Source: Bacteroidota bacterium
GTDB taxonomy: Bacteria; Bacteroidota; Bacteroidia; Bacteroidales; VadinHA17
Assembly: GCA_011374625.1 (NCBI GenBank)
Contig: DRPN01000162.1
Span: 1 to 36,633 of the forward strand
Length of the DNA: 36,633 bases
Reading direction: 5' to 3'
Positions 18,526-26,244 of the stretch are shown piece by piece. The position numbers were made by a program, and so were the translations under genes. How positions within the stretch are numbered: position 1 is the stretch's first letter; each line of letters starts with the position of its first letter. Below the pieces are notes generated by a model, which did not search any database, had not been told where the DNA came from, and worked only from the letters and a program-made list of their open reading frames with translations.

Positions 18526-18766
18526 TTATTGTTTTAAAAGAACCTTTTTCCTTTTATCCTCGATAGTTTTTAACTCTTTATCCAGTTTCTCCTTTTTTTG
18601 GTTGAGCTCTTTCAGTTCTTTCTGCGTCTCAATAAGCTGGGAAAAAGGATTCAAAGATTTCAACCATACTTTCAGCCTGCACCTCATCGCCGTCTAATTC
18701 TTTATTCTTCACAAGGTTACGAATAATTCTTAAATAAAGCAAGATGTAAAGGGTTTCAATAGACTT
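18526..18766 (-). pseudogene. Small coiled-coil gene, apparently frameshifted
   Basis: Two minus-strand frames look coding and join at a homopolymer. The upstream frame (about 18766 to 18629) reads in part LVKNKELDGDEVQAESMVE and IFESFFP, then stops. The next frame continues with QLIETQKELKELNQ and EKLDKELKTIEDKRKKVL and stops at 18526. Removing one base from the T5C3 run at 18639-18646 joins them into one sequence ending in a charged coiled coil. The second frame alone, from ATG at 18687, would give 53 residues. No ATG is seen for the upstream frame. It is either a decayed gene, a sequencing or assembly error, or a short independent ORF. I do not recognise the family. Confidence 0.4.
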
Positions 18767-18909
18767 TTTTATAAAAAAAAGAAAGGATTTTGATGAAAAT
18801 ATTTTGTCGTTCGAAAAAAAAATTGTATTTTAACAAAAAAAGTGTTCTTTATATATTGTCCTCGTTCTTTGATATATAACTGATTGTTTAACTATAAAAT
18901 GCATGTAAT
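18767..18909. other. AT-rich upstream region of the eRF1-like gene
   Basis: No gene is seen. The stretch is very AT-rich with A and T homopolymers and probably holds the promoter for the gene at 18910. TTTG-like elements occur, but none forms a convincing -33/-7 pair. Confidence 0.4.
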
Positions 18910-19329
18910 ATGGGTAAAATGACAGGAATCTGGCTGGACAGTGAAAAAGCGTATGTGATTACGCTCGTCAATGGAACACAGGCTATTGAGGAAATTGAAT
19001 CTCCCATAGAAACAAGAGTAAGGATAGAGGGAGAAAAAAAACAGTATTCACGCGTGGGAGGAATGTTTGTAAATCCCCAGAAAAAGAAGACCAAACGTCA
19101 TGAACAACAACTAAAGAAGTACTATGACATGATAATCAATAAGATAAAGGATTCGGATGCTATTTATATCTTTGGTCCTTCTAATACGCCGAAAAGATTT
19201 TACAAAGAATTGCTTCAGGATAAACAGCTGGCTTCCAAATTAGTGGGCTTCGAGACAGAAGGAAAGATGACACGGAACCAAATGATTGCCAAAGTTAAAA
19301 ACGTTTATGCCGAAAAACTGACAGCTTAA
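18910..19329 (+). CDS. Small eRF1-domain-like (baeRF-type) protein
   Basis: A 139-residue soluble protein with no signal peptide. The N-terminal strand pattern TGIWLDSEKAYVITL, the middle HEQQLKKYYDMIINKI, DAIYIFGPSNTPKRF and the C-terminal ETEGKMTRNQMIAKVK resemble the compact bacterial proteins related to eRF1/Pelota domain 3, called baeRF and sometimes annotated as host attachment or translational machinery proteins. In that family a GP-x-x-x-K stretch follows a hydrophobic strand and a TxNQ-x-x-AKV motif closes the fold; both are visible. The proposed role is contact with the ribosome or tRNA-like surfaces, but no function is proven. It is a single-gene unit with its own terminator right after it. 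Family assignment is from motif memory and is moderately sure. Confidence 0.6.
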   Translation: MGKMTGIWLDSEKAYVITLVNGTQAIEEIESPIETRVRIEGEKKQYSRVGGMFVNPQKKKTKRHEQQLKKYYDMIINKIKDSDAIYIFGPSNTPKRFYKELLQDKQLASKLVGFETEGKMTRNQMIAKVKNVYAEKLTA

Positions 19330-19355
19330 AATATCATAGAATATAGCTGTGAAAG

Positions 19356-19388
19356 AAACCCGGCTTGTAAAAAAGGCCGGGTTTTTTT
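19356..19388 (+). terminator. Rho-independent terminator
   Basis: AAACCCGGC (19356-19364) and GCCGGGTTT (19376-19384) form a 9-bp stem with an 11-base loop, followed by an unbroken T run to 19388. It lies 26 bases after the stop codon of the eRF1-like gene. This is the clearest intrinsic terminator in the window. Confidence 0.9.
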
Positions 19389-19505
19389 ATCTCACCTTCT
19401 TTTTTCAATTCATAATACTTGGGATTAATCCTATAATCAGTTCTGTTGAACATGAGAGGAGGTTATGATTTCGGGGTTGCAACATAAGAAGATTTGCGTG
19501 GTTGA

Positions 19506-20210
19506 TTATTTGTCAGGATCTGTTCTATCCTCCATTTTTTTCCACAGGTCAGGACGTATTTTTTTTGTTTTTTTTAGGGAGTGTTCCAAACGCCATTGGT
19601 CTATTTTTTTTTGATTGCCGGAAAGTAAAATGTCGGGGACCTTCCAATTATTGAAAACTTCAGGACGTGTGTAAACAGGAGGTGCCAACAGGTAATCCTG
19701 AAAAGAGTCAGTCAGGGCGGAGGTCTCATCGTTCAGAACTCCCGGAATGAGCCGTACCACAGCATCTGTTATCACAGCAGCTGCCAGTTCGCCGGCTGAG
19801 ATTACATAATCTCCTATGGATATATCCATGGTCACAAGATGATCACGGATACGCTGGTCTATGCCCTTATAATGACCACAGAGAATAATGATATTTTTCA
19901 AAGTAGACAGCCTGTTGGCTGTTTGCTGGTGAAAAGGTTTTCCATCGGGCGTTACGTAAATGATCTCATCATAATTCCTTTCTCTTTTCAGTTTTTCCAG
20001 TACCTTAAAAACAGGCTCGACCTTGATCACCATACCAGCTCCCCCACCGTAGGCATAATCATCTACGCTTTTATAATGGTCTTCCGTATAATTGCGCAAA
20101 GAATGAACATGAATTTCAACTATGCCTTTGTTCTGAGCTCTTTGAACAATGGACTGGCTTAACGGTCCCTCCAGTATCTCAGGAATCACAGCGATGATGT
20201 CTATACGCAT
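19506..20210 (-). CDS. trmD: tRNA (guanine-37-N1)-methyltransferase
   Basis: TrmD methylates N1 of G37 next to the anticodon, using S-adenosylmethionine, and prevents +1 frameshifting. It has 234 residues, a normal length. The trefoil-knot SPOUT core is evident from [27 protein letters not shown] and [15 protein letters not shown]. The catalytic Asp region is [14 protein letters not shown], and the C-terminal substrate arm has [19 protein letters not shown] and WRLEHSL. Many bacteria have it in an rpsP-rimM-trmD-rplS operon, but here it stands without those partners, as often seen in Bacteroidetes. The start ATG at 20210 gives the conserved [12 protein letters not shown]-terminus. Confidence 0.97.
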   Translation of the reverse strand: MRIDIIAVIPEILEGPLSQSIVQRAQNKGIVEIHVHSLRNYTEDHYKSVDDYAYGGGAGMVIKVEPVFKVLEKLKRERNYDEIIYVTPDGKPFHQQTANRLSTLKNIIILCGHYKGIDQRIRDHLVTMDISIGDYVISAGELAAAVITDAVVRLIPGVLNDETSALTDSFQDYLLAPPVYTRPEVFNNWKVPDILLSGNQKKIDQWRLEHSLKKTKKIRPDLWKKMEDRTDPDK

Positions 20211-20326
20211 GTTCTGTTATTATTCAAACGAATTTACAAAATAACAATACTTTTCTATTTTTACATAATTATTATTGCGAGCCAACGAAAGTGGCGTGGC
20301 AACTCCTAAGACCATCTCTTTCTCAT

Positions 20327-21289
20327 TCACTTAATACTATCCTTTTTAATTTCCAGCAAATTCGTTTTGATTATGGGGTTCTCCACCGGGATCCTGGTGT
20401 ATTTTGCAATTTCATAAAGTTTGTCTCCCGACATATAGTCCTTTAGCAGATAATAATGGGCAAGCCGGTCGGGAAGGATATATTTGATAAAAAACTGGTT
20501 TGGGTTTCCGAAGACAATATATCCGGAAGCTTCCGATTCCACTTCAGGTATTTTTTTACGAAAAAAATATCCCTTTTTGCCGGTAAGTTTACGGAAATAT
20601 TCATCCCGATTATTTCCATGTTCTCCGTAAGTTATGAAAAGATTTCCTTTTTTCATGATGGCTACAACCTGAGGTTCGGTTGTCAGATCTTCCGCGTAGC
20701 GGTCGTGATAAAAAAAGTGCTGCTGCCGGATATCAAGTTTCCAGAGGCCTTCAATTTTATCCAACCGGTCTTTGTGTGTGTAAAAATATTTCATGAAAGC
20801 AACCTGATTCCGGTATGGCACAGAATCAGGTGCATTTCGGTCTCTTTGGTTATTGATATGAACTCCGTAAAAATTCGTGCCTCCTGATTTCTTTTCAATG
20901 ATATCAATTTTGTAAATTCCTGTTTCCAGGGGTGGAAAATATAACTGGTAGGTTATATCTTCCCGTTGGGTAGTAATGACTTTAGTAGATTTGGGACAAA
21001 TGGAAACGTTTTTGGCCATGATCAGGTATTTGCGCATATCCATTTTAGCAGGAGTGATATAATATTTATTGCTTACACATATCCACTCACCTACTGTAGA
21101 GTTTTCCGTCCGAATGGGGGCATAATAGAAATCAATAATGGTAAATTCATCGGTAAGTTCTACTTTAACAATTTCTATTCTTCTTGAATTCTTTACTTTG
21201 TCTACTTCCGGAAAAATGGTAACCTGAGCCTGCATGGGCAGGAACAATGCCAAAAACAATAAAGTAATTGTTGTTTTTTGGGTGAGCAT
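20327..21289 (-). CDS. Secreted protein of unknown function
   Basis: I do not recognise this 320-residue protein. It has a clear signal peptide (TTITLLFLALFLPMQAQV, residues 6 to about 23) and no further membrane helix, so it should be periplasmic or secreted. The N-terminal part is beta-rich (RIEIVKVELTDEFTIIDFYYAP, split by the Ile run), and the middle has YGVHINNQRDRNAPDSVPYR. The C-terminal half is rich in aromatic and basic residues. No catalytic motif, lipobox or sorting domain is visible. It diverges from the AraC-type regulator gene across 99 bp, so the two may share a regulatory region, and it is followed 116 bp later by trmD on the same strand. Confidence 0.8.
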   Translation of the reverse strand: MLTQKTTITLLFLALFLPMQAQVTIFPEVDKVKNSRRIEIVKVELTDEFTIIDFYYAPIRTENSTVGEWICVSNKYYITPAKMDMRKYLIMAKNVSICPKSTKVITTQREDITYQLYFPPLETGIYKIDIIEKKSGGTNFYGVHINNQRDRNAPDSVPYRNQVAFMKYFYTHKDRLDKIEGLWKLDIRQQHFFYHDRYAEDLTTEPQVVAIMKKGNLFITYGEHGNNRDEYFRKLTGKKGYFFRKKIPEVESEASGYIVFGNPNQFFIKYILPDRLAHYYLLKDYMSGDKLYEIAKYTRIPVENPIIKTNLLEIKKDSIK

Positions 21290-21358
21290 GCCTGTTTTGA
21301 ATTTGTTAGAAATTTAGTAATTTTTTTAATGTCCGAAACAATTTTTATTTTCGAGTGT

Positions 21359-21366
21359 TATCTTTG
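21359..21366 (+). promoter_or_regulatory. -7 box for the AraC-type regulator gene
   Basis: TATCTTTG is an exact TAnnTTTG match ending 22 bases before the ATG at 21389. No TTTG is found at the -33 position. The same octamer stands before thrS. Confidence 0.5.
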
Positions 21367-21388
21367 AACGGTTTTATATCATTGTTTT

Positions 21389-22528
21389 ATGGAGCCTGTG
21401 TTGTATATAGGAATTGTTCAGTCGTTTTTTGCCGGTTTGATGATTGCGACAAAAAAGCCGCAACAGCTGCATGACAGGATCATGGCGGGGTGGTTGTTTC
21501 TGATCTCACTGGAGATGATCTTCGCCTTGAGCAAGGAGTATTATCAGCAGTTGCTAGCATTTACTTTTATCCCATTTACATATGGACCGCTGATGTACCT
21601 GTATACCAAATTCCTTTTCAGTGAAAAACCGCATTTCGGATGGAAAAATTGGCTGCATTTTATTCCTTTTGTGGTTTTTTTTGTATTGACTTTTGTTTAT
21701 AGGCAGGAGAAGGTGATCGCTCTGGATCATTATTTTGAGCATGATAAGTTACTCTGGCTGCGCATTACCTATGGTATATCCTTTTTTGTGTCTATTACGG
21801 TATATAGTGTCCTCACATTCGACCTGATAAGGAAACACCAGAGAAAAATACGGGATCTTTATTCCTTTACTTCGGAAAAAATCACCCTGAACTGGCTGAA
21901 AGTAGTTTCGATCAGTTTTTCCGTTACTTACCTGGCTATGTTTATTGCCGGAGCCTTTAATATGATCAGTGGAGATACCTCTACCAATCCTCTCCTGTTT
22001 TCCTACATAGGATTGACACTTTTTGCTTTTGCCTTCAGTATTTATGGTTATAAACAACAGGAGATATACAAACATTACGGGATCATTGAGAAGGGAGGAG
22101 AGAATGAAAAAGAACAAAAGGGCATAAGCGGGTCGGGAGTCAAATATCAACGTTCGGGATTGAAAGAGACCGAGGCCCGGAAATACCTGAAACAATTGCT
22201 GAAACTGATGGAGGAAGAAAAACCCTATCTCAATGGGGAGCTATCAATCCAAGATCTGACAGTTCGCTTGAATATTCCACGGCATTACCTTACACAGATA
22301 CTGAACGAAAAATTGAAAAAGAACTTTTATACTTTCGTGAATGAATACCGGGTGAAAGAAGTAATCCAAATGATGAATGACTCACAATACAAAAATTATA
22401 CCTTGCTGGCACTTGCGCTCGAAGCCGGATTTAATTCAAAATCTTCGTTTAATAATATTTTCAAAAACTATACGGGTTATACCCCGTCTGAGTACAGGGA
22501 GAAGAAGGTTCTGTTACCGGAAAGCTGA
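21389..22528 (+). CDS. Membrane-anchored AraC-family transcriptional regulator
   Basis: This 379-residue protein combines a seven-helix membrane domain with a C-terminal AraC DNA-binding domain. Hydrophobic segments lie at about 4-22, 30-48, 54-75, 88-103, 128-150, 170-192 and 200-220, the last ending IYGYKQQ. A charged linker (about 225-275) leads to the double helix-turn-helix (about 280-372) with LSIQDLTVRLNIPRHYLTQI, then FNSKSSFNNIFKNYTGYTP, the usual AraC second-helix signature. Such proteins may sense a signal at the inner membrane and bind DNA directly; the signal is unknown. It diverges from the secreted protein gene at 20327-21289, a plausible target, and precedes thrS by 111 bp, which has its own -7 box. 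Confidence 0.9.
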   Translation: MEPVLYIGIVQSFFAGLMIATKKPQQLHDRIMAGWLFLISLEMIFALSKEYYQQLLAFTFIPFTYGPLMYLYTKFLFSEKPHFGWKNWLHFIPFVVFFVLTFVYRQEKVIALDHYFEHDKLLWLRITYGISFFVSITVYSVLTFDLIRKHQRKIRDLYSFTSEKITLNWLKVVSISFSVTYLAMFIAGAFNMISGDTSTNPLLFSYIGLTLFAFAFSIYGYKQQEIYKHYGIIEKGGENEKEQKGISGSGVKYQRSGLKETEARKYLKQLLKLMEEEKPYLNGELSIQDLTVRLNIPRHYLTQILNEKLKKNFYTFVNEYRVKEVIQMMNDSQYKNYTLLALALEAGFNSKSSFNNIFKNYTGYTPSEYREKKVLLPES

Positions 22529-22603
22529 ATACCAACGGCTGAATTTTATCACATCTTTGTTGCTTTTATCTTTTTACTTTAAATCTTTTGCCTTATATTT
22601 CAC

Positions 22604-22611
22604 TATCTTTG
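22604..22611 (+). promoter_or_regulatory. -7 box for the thrS operon
   Basis: TATCTTTG matches TAnnTTTG exactly and ends 28 bases before the thrS ATG at 22640. A -33 element is only approximate (TTTA at 22578). I see no T-box-like or operator structure in the 111-bp gap. Confidence 0.5.
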
Positions 22612-22639
22612 CCCATTATTTTTCAGATAGCAAAGAGAT

Positions 22640-24577
22640 ATGATCAAGATAACCTTTCCTGACGGACATACACAGGAATTTCCTGAAGGTGTAACGGGTC
22701 TGGAGATTGCCCGGAGTATACATCCCGGTTTGGCTAAAAAAGCGCTCGCCATTACGGTCAACGAAGAAGTGTGGGATTTGACCCGGCCCGTTCATGAAGA
22801 TGCGGTGATCCGTATCCACACCTGGGATGATAAGGAGGGAAAGCATACTTTCTGGCATTCTTCGGCACACCTGATGGCAGAAGCCTTGGAATCCTTGTAT
22901 CCCGGTATAAAATTCGGCATCGGTCCGGCCATAGATAACGGCTTTTATTATGATGTGGATCCGGGCGACGGGGTGGTGATTACCGAAGACCAACTGCCAC
23001 GTATTGAACAAAAAATGAAAGAGCTGGCACGCCAGAAGAACAAATATCAGCGAAAAGTAGTTTCGAAAGAAGAAGCCCTGGAGTTTTTTAAATCCAAAGG
23101 AGATGAATATAAGGTGGAGTTGATCAACGAGCTGACCGATCAGGAGATCACTTTTTATACCCAGGGCAACTTTACTGATCTGTGCCGTGGGCCTCATCTG
23201 CCCAATACTGAACCGATCAAGGCTATCAAGCTGTTGAATGTGGCAGGGGCTTATTGGCGGGGCGATGAAAACCGTAAGCAACTGACCCGTATCTATGGGA
23301 TCACATTCCCCAAACAATCAATGCTGGGAGAATATCTGTTATGGCTGGAGGAAGCTAAGAAAAGAGATCACCGCCGTATCGGCAAAGAACTCGAATTGTT
23401 CACCTTCAGCCAGCGTGTGGGGCAGGGTTTGCCCCTGTGGCTTCCCAAAGGAGCCCAACTAAGGGAAAGACTGGAAAATTATCTGAAAGAAATACAAAAA
23501 GATTTTGGCTATGAGCCGGTGATTACGCCGCATATAGGACAAAAAGAGTTGTATGTAACATCCGGGCATTATGAAAAATATGGCAAGGATTCTTTCCAGC
23601 CGATTAAAACGCCGGTGAAAGGAGAAGAATTTCTGCTGAAACCCATGAACTGTCCTCACCACTGTGAGATATACCGCTCCAAACCTCACACCTACAAAGA
23701 ATTGCCTATACGATATGCCGAATTCGGTACGGTTTATCGCTATGAACAAAGCGGGGAGCTGCACGGACTGACCAGAGTACGGGGATTTACACAGGATGAT
23801 GCGCACATCTTTTGCCGTCCTGATCAGTTGAAAGACGAATTTATAAAGGTTATTGATATTGTCTTCCTTATCTTCAATAAACTTCATTTTGAGAATTTTA
23901 CGGCTCAGATATCTTTGCGTGACAGGAAGGAGAAAGAAAAATTTATCGGAAGTGACGAAAATTGGGACAAAGCCGAAAAAGCCATCATCGAAGCTTGCGA
24001 AGAAAAAGGATTGAAGACTAAGACAGTCCCGGGAGAAGCTGCTTTCTACGGTCCCAAACTGGATTTTATGGTCAAGGATGCCCTGGGCCGGGAGTGGCAA
24101 CTGGGGACGATCCAGGTGGATTATAACCTGCCGGAACGTTTTGACCTTGAATATATCGGTGCCGATGACAAGAGGTACCGGCCGGTGATGATACACAGGG
24201 CGCCATTTGGTTCCATGGAAAGATTCGTAGCGGTGTTGATTGAACACACCGCCGGAAAATTCCCCCTCTGGCTGGCACCGGATCAGGTTATTATCCTGCC
24301 TATCAGTGAAAAATATAATGATTATGCAAAAAAAGTTTTGAATTTTCTAAATAATTCCGATATTCGCACCCTGATAGATGATCGGAATGAAAAGATAGGT
24401 AAGAAGATTAGAGACAATGAGTTAAAGAAGATCCCCTACTTGTTGATCGTTGGGGAAAAAGAAGAAACAAGCGGGACAGTTTCTATTCGACGGCAGGGGA
24501 AAGGCAATTTGGGCAGCATGAAAACGAATGAATTTGTTCGTTTTTTAAAAGAAAAGATTGAGAAAGAAAACGAATAA
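22640..24577 (+). CDS. thrS: Threonyl-tRNA synthetase
   Basis: This enzyme charges tRNA-Thr with threonine in the cytoplasm. It has 645 residues, the standard length. Domains in order: TGS (1 to about 60), the editing domain with HxxxH (His73 and His77) and a CRGPHLPNT motif, the class II catalytic core, and the anticodon-binding domain (about 545-640, with [15 protein letters not shown]). The three zinc ligands that select threonine are present: Cys338, His389 and His519, close to E. coli Cys334, His385 and His511. Motif 2 is around [18 protein letters not shown] and motif 3 around [11 protein letters not shown]. It leads the thrS-infC-rpmI-rplT cluster, with infC only 26 bp downstream. Confidence 0.98.
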   Translation: MIKITFPDGHTQEFPEGVTGLEIARSIHPGLAKKALAITVNEEVWDLTRPVHEDAVIRIHTWDDKEGKHTFWHSSAHLMAEALESLYPGIKFGIGPAIDNGFYYDVDPGDGVVITEDQLPRIEQKMKELARQKNKYQRKVVSKEEALEFFKSKGDEYKVELINELTDQEITFYTQGNFTDLCRGPHLPNTEPIKAIKLLNVAGAYWRGDENRKQLTRIYGITFPKQSMLGEYLLWLEEAKKRDHRRIGKELELFTFSQRVGQGLPLWLPKGAQLRERLENYLKEIQKDFGYEPVITPHIGQKELYVTSGHYEKYGKDSFQPIKTPVKGEEFLLKPMNCPHHCEIYRSKPHTYKELPIRYAEFGTVYRYEQSGELHGLTRVRGFTQDDAHIFCRPDQLKDEFIKVIDIVFLIFNKLHFENFTAQISLRDRKEKEKFIGSDENWDKAEKAIIEACEEKGLKTKTVPGEAAFYGPKLDFMVKDALGREWQLGTIQVDYNLPERFDLEYIGADDKRYRPVMIHRAPFGSMERFVAVLIEHTAGKFPLWLAPDQVIILPISEKYNDYAKKVLNFLNNSDIRTLIDDRNEKIGKKIRDNELKKIPYLLIVGEKEETSGTVSIRRQGKGNLGSMKTNEFVRFLKEKIEKENE

Positions 24578-24588
24578 TTAACCAAAAT

Positions 24589-24595
24589 AAGGAGG
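24589..24595 (+). promoter_or_regulatory. Strong Shine-Dalgarno that fixes the infC start
   Basis: AAGGAGG lies 8 bases before ATA at 24604. Most genes here lack a strong Shine-Dalgarno, as usual in Bacteroidetes, so this one stands out. It points to ATA as the start, since an in-frame TGA at 24598-24600 excludes anything further upstream. Confidence 0.8.
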
Positions 24596-24603
24596 ACTGA
24601 ACT

Positions 24604-25149
24604 ATAGCTTATAACAGAAACAAAAACCGGAAGATCGTCCCGAGATACCGCGTCAATGAACACATCCGTGCACGGGCTGTTCGTCTGGTGGGTGATAATG
24701 TGGATCCCGGAATTTATTCCCTGCAGGATGCATTGAAGATCGCTGAGGAACAGGAACTGGACCTGGTTGAGATTTCTCCAAATGCAGATCCTCCGGTATG
24801 TAAGATTGTGAATTATCAGAAGTTTCTTTATCAGCAAAAAAAGAAACAAAAGGAGATCAAAGCAAAAACAACCAAAATTATTGTCAAGGAGATCCGTTTT
24901 GGCCCGAATACCGATGAGCATGATTATAATTTTAAGTTGAAACATGCCGAAAAATTTTTAGAGGATGGTGCTAAAGTTAAAGCCTATGTGTTCTTCAAGG
25001 GCAGAACGATCTTGTTCAAGGAAAAAGGAGAGATCCTGTTGTTGAGACTGGCTCAGGATCTTGAAGAAATTGCCAAAGTGGAACAACTGCCAAAACTGGA
25101 AGGGAAAAGGATGATCATGATCCTGACACCAAAGACAAAAAAGAAATAA
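24604..25149 (+). CDS. infC: Translation initiation factor IF-3, AUA start
   Basis: IF-3 binds the 30S subunit, prevents early 50S joining and proofreads the start codon. From ATA at 24604 the product has 181 residues and contains the whole conserved N-terminal region ([20 protein letters not shown]). A start at the first in-frame GTG (24688) would remove this. Other landmarks are [17 protein letters not shown], the lysine-rich linker helix near [31 protein letters not shown] and [21 protein letters not shown] sits 8 bases before ATA, and an in-frame TGA lies 3 bases before it. E. coli infC likewise uses a rare start (AUU) as part of autoregulation, because IF-3 rejects non-standard starts; the same logic probably applies here. 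rpmI follows after 36 bp. Confidence 0.93.
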   Translation: MAYNRNKNRKIVPRYRVNEHIRARAVRLVGDNVDPGIYSLQDALKIAEEQELDLVEISPNADPPVCKIVNYQKFLYQQKKKQKEIKAKTTKIIVKEIRFGPNTDEHDYNFKLKHAEKFLEDGAKVKAYVFFKGRTILFKEKGEILLLRLAQDLEEIAKVEQLPKLEGKRMIMILTPKTKKK

Positions 25150-25185
25150 TATATTGAATTGATAAACTAAAAAAAGAGAGAAGCA

Positions 25186-25383
25186 ATGCCAAAGATGAAA
25201 ACAAATCCGGGGGCTAAGAAGAGATTCTCACTCACCGGAACGGGGAAGATCAAAAGGAAACATGCTTACAAAAGTCATATCCTGACAAAAAAGGAGAAGA
25301 AACGGAAAAGAAACCTGACATATTTTACTATGGTTCATAAAGCCGATTTGGACAATGTGAAGCGATTGCTTGCGATGAAATAA
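25186..25383 (+). CDS. rpmI: 50S ribosomal protein L35
   Basis: A 65-residue, highly basic ribosomal protein of the large subunit. It opens with the signature [20 protein letters not shown] and continues [16 protein letters not shown], which is typical of L35. It is the third gene in the thrS-infC-rpmI-rplT order conserved across bacteria. In E. coli and Bacillus this gene is translationally controlled together with rplT by L20. Confidence 0.97.
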   Translation: MPKMKTNPGAKKRFSLTGTGKIKRKHAYKSHILTKKEKKRKRNLTYFTMVHKADLDNVKRLLAMK

Positions 25384-25419
25384 TTATTATGTCTAACTTG
25401 GTGGCACAGCTCCAAAGGG

Positions 25420-25462
25420 TTCCGTCCTGTTTGGCTATATCAGACAGGCAGGCAAAACGGAA
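25420..25462 (+). promoter_or_regulatory. Hairpin in the rpmI-rplT gap, possible L20 leader
   Basis: TTCCGT (25420-25425) pairs with ACGGAA (25457-25462), and CCTGT (25426-25430) with ACAGG (25444-25448), giving an 11-bp stem with a one-sided bulge of GC-rich bases. It ends 27 bases before the rplT start. The position fits ribosomal-protein feedback, but the sequence also resembles scattered GC-rich palindromes, so the role is open. Confidence 0.35.
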
Positions 25463-25489
25463 ACGCTGACCATCAAAAATGAAAAAACA

Positions 25490-25837
25490 ATGCCAAGATC
25501 AGTTAATAGTGTGGCGTCGCACAGAAGACGCAAAAAAATCCTCAAAGAGACCCGCGGTTATTGGGGTCGCAGGAAAAACGTTTATACGGTAGCTAAAAAT
25601 GCTCTGGAAAAAGGGCTGACTTATGCTTACCGGGACCGACGTAACAAAAAACGCAGCTTCAGAGCCCTCTGGATACAGCGTATCAATGCCGGCGTAAGAC
25701 AATACGACATGTCTTACTCGGAGTTTATGGGTAAACTTAATAAAAAAGGGATCAGCCTGAATCGTAAAGTGCTTGCTGACCTTGCGATGAATGAACCCAA
25801 AGCCTTTGAAGCTGTCGTAAAAGCAGTGAAAGACTGA
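25490..25837 (+). CDS. rplT: 50S ribosomal protein L20
   Basis: L20 binds 23S rRNA early in 50S assembly and represses its own operon in several bacteria. It has 115 residues, the standard length. The basic N-terminal helix [19 protein letters not shown] and the stretch [19 protein letters not shown] are diagnostic, followed by the globular half with [15 protein letters not shown] and [14 protein letters not shown]. The 106-bp gap from rpmI is longer than the other gaps in this cluster and contains a hairpin. A terminator-like hairpin follows the stop codon. Confidence 0.98.
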   Translation: MPRSVNSVASHRRRKKILKETRGYWGRRKNVYTVAKNALEKGLTYAYRDRRNKKRSFRALWIQRINAGVRQYDMSYSEFMGKLNKKGISLNRKVLADLAMNEPKAFEAVVKAVKD

Positions 25838-25852
25838 ATGTTATAATGATGG

Positions 25853-25886
25853 AAAGGGAGGCTTTTGAGCTTCCTTTTTTATTTTT
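25853..25886 (+). terminator. Intrinsic terminator after rplT
   Basis: GGGAGGC pairs with GCTTCCT (with G-T wobbles) and is extended by A-T pairs (25853-25862 with 25869-25880), followed by a T-rich tail. It lies 16 bases after the rplT stop and closes the thrS-rplT cluster. Confidence 0.7.
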
Positions 25887-26190
25887 ATAAAAAACCTGTG
25901 TTTATCACTACTTTTCTCCTATTCGAAATATATAATTATGAAACGAACATGAATTTTTTTAATCCGCCAAAAGGCGGACAATCCGTCAGGGGACGGACAA
26001 GGGAGAGCTGAATTTCTCATCGCTAGCACCGAAAATATTATTAACAACCCCATGATGATACTGTGTCTGCTTGCAGCGGGAAGATTCATTCAAAAATTCA
26101 CAAATAGAAATGATTAAAAAAATTCATGGGAGAGCGAACCGGGCACAGCGGGCTCACGAACAGTTTTACTGTGAGTAACCGGTTACATGG
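25887..26190. other. Gene-free stretch with tandem GC hairpins
   Basis: No gene is supported. The stretch holds two back-to-back perfect hairpins, TCCGCC-AAAA-GGCGGA (25963-25978) and TCCGTC-AGGG-GACGGA (25982-25997), then CTCAC...GTGAG with an inner ACAGT-TTT-ACTGT near 26154-26177. These are most likely scattered palindromic elements of unknown role. Confidence 0.6.
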
Positions 26191-26196
26191 GTGAAG

Positions 26197-26237
26197 AAAA
26201 TTTTTATTTTCTTCATTATTAATAAAATAAAAATTTT
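26197..26237 (+). promoter_or_regulatory. Perfect 14-bp AT hairpin directly before dapB
   Basis: AAAATTTTTATTTT (26197-26210) and AAAATAAAAATTTT (26224-26237) are perfect complements around a 13-base loop. The stem ends 7 bases before the dapB ATG, within the A-rich zone that Bacteroidetes ribosomes favour. It could mask the start or mark a transcription signal; this is inference. Confidence 0.45.
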
Positions 26238-26244
26238 TAAACAG

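Noticed and set aside
24688-24690. GTG as the infC start
   Set aside because: It would remove 28 residues that belong to the conserved IF-3 N-terminal domain and has no ribosome site like the AAGGAGG at 24589.
26191-26244. GTG start for dapB giving 18 extra residues
   Set aside because: The extra residues are low-complexity hydrophobic and encoded by the AT hairpin; the ATG at 26245 gives the family N-terminus.
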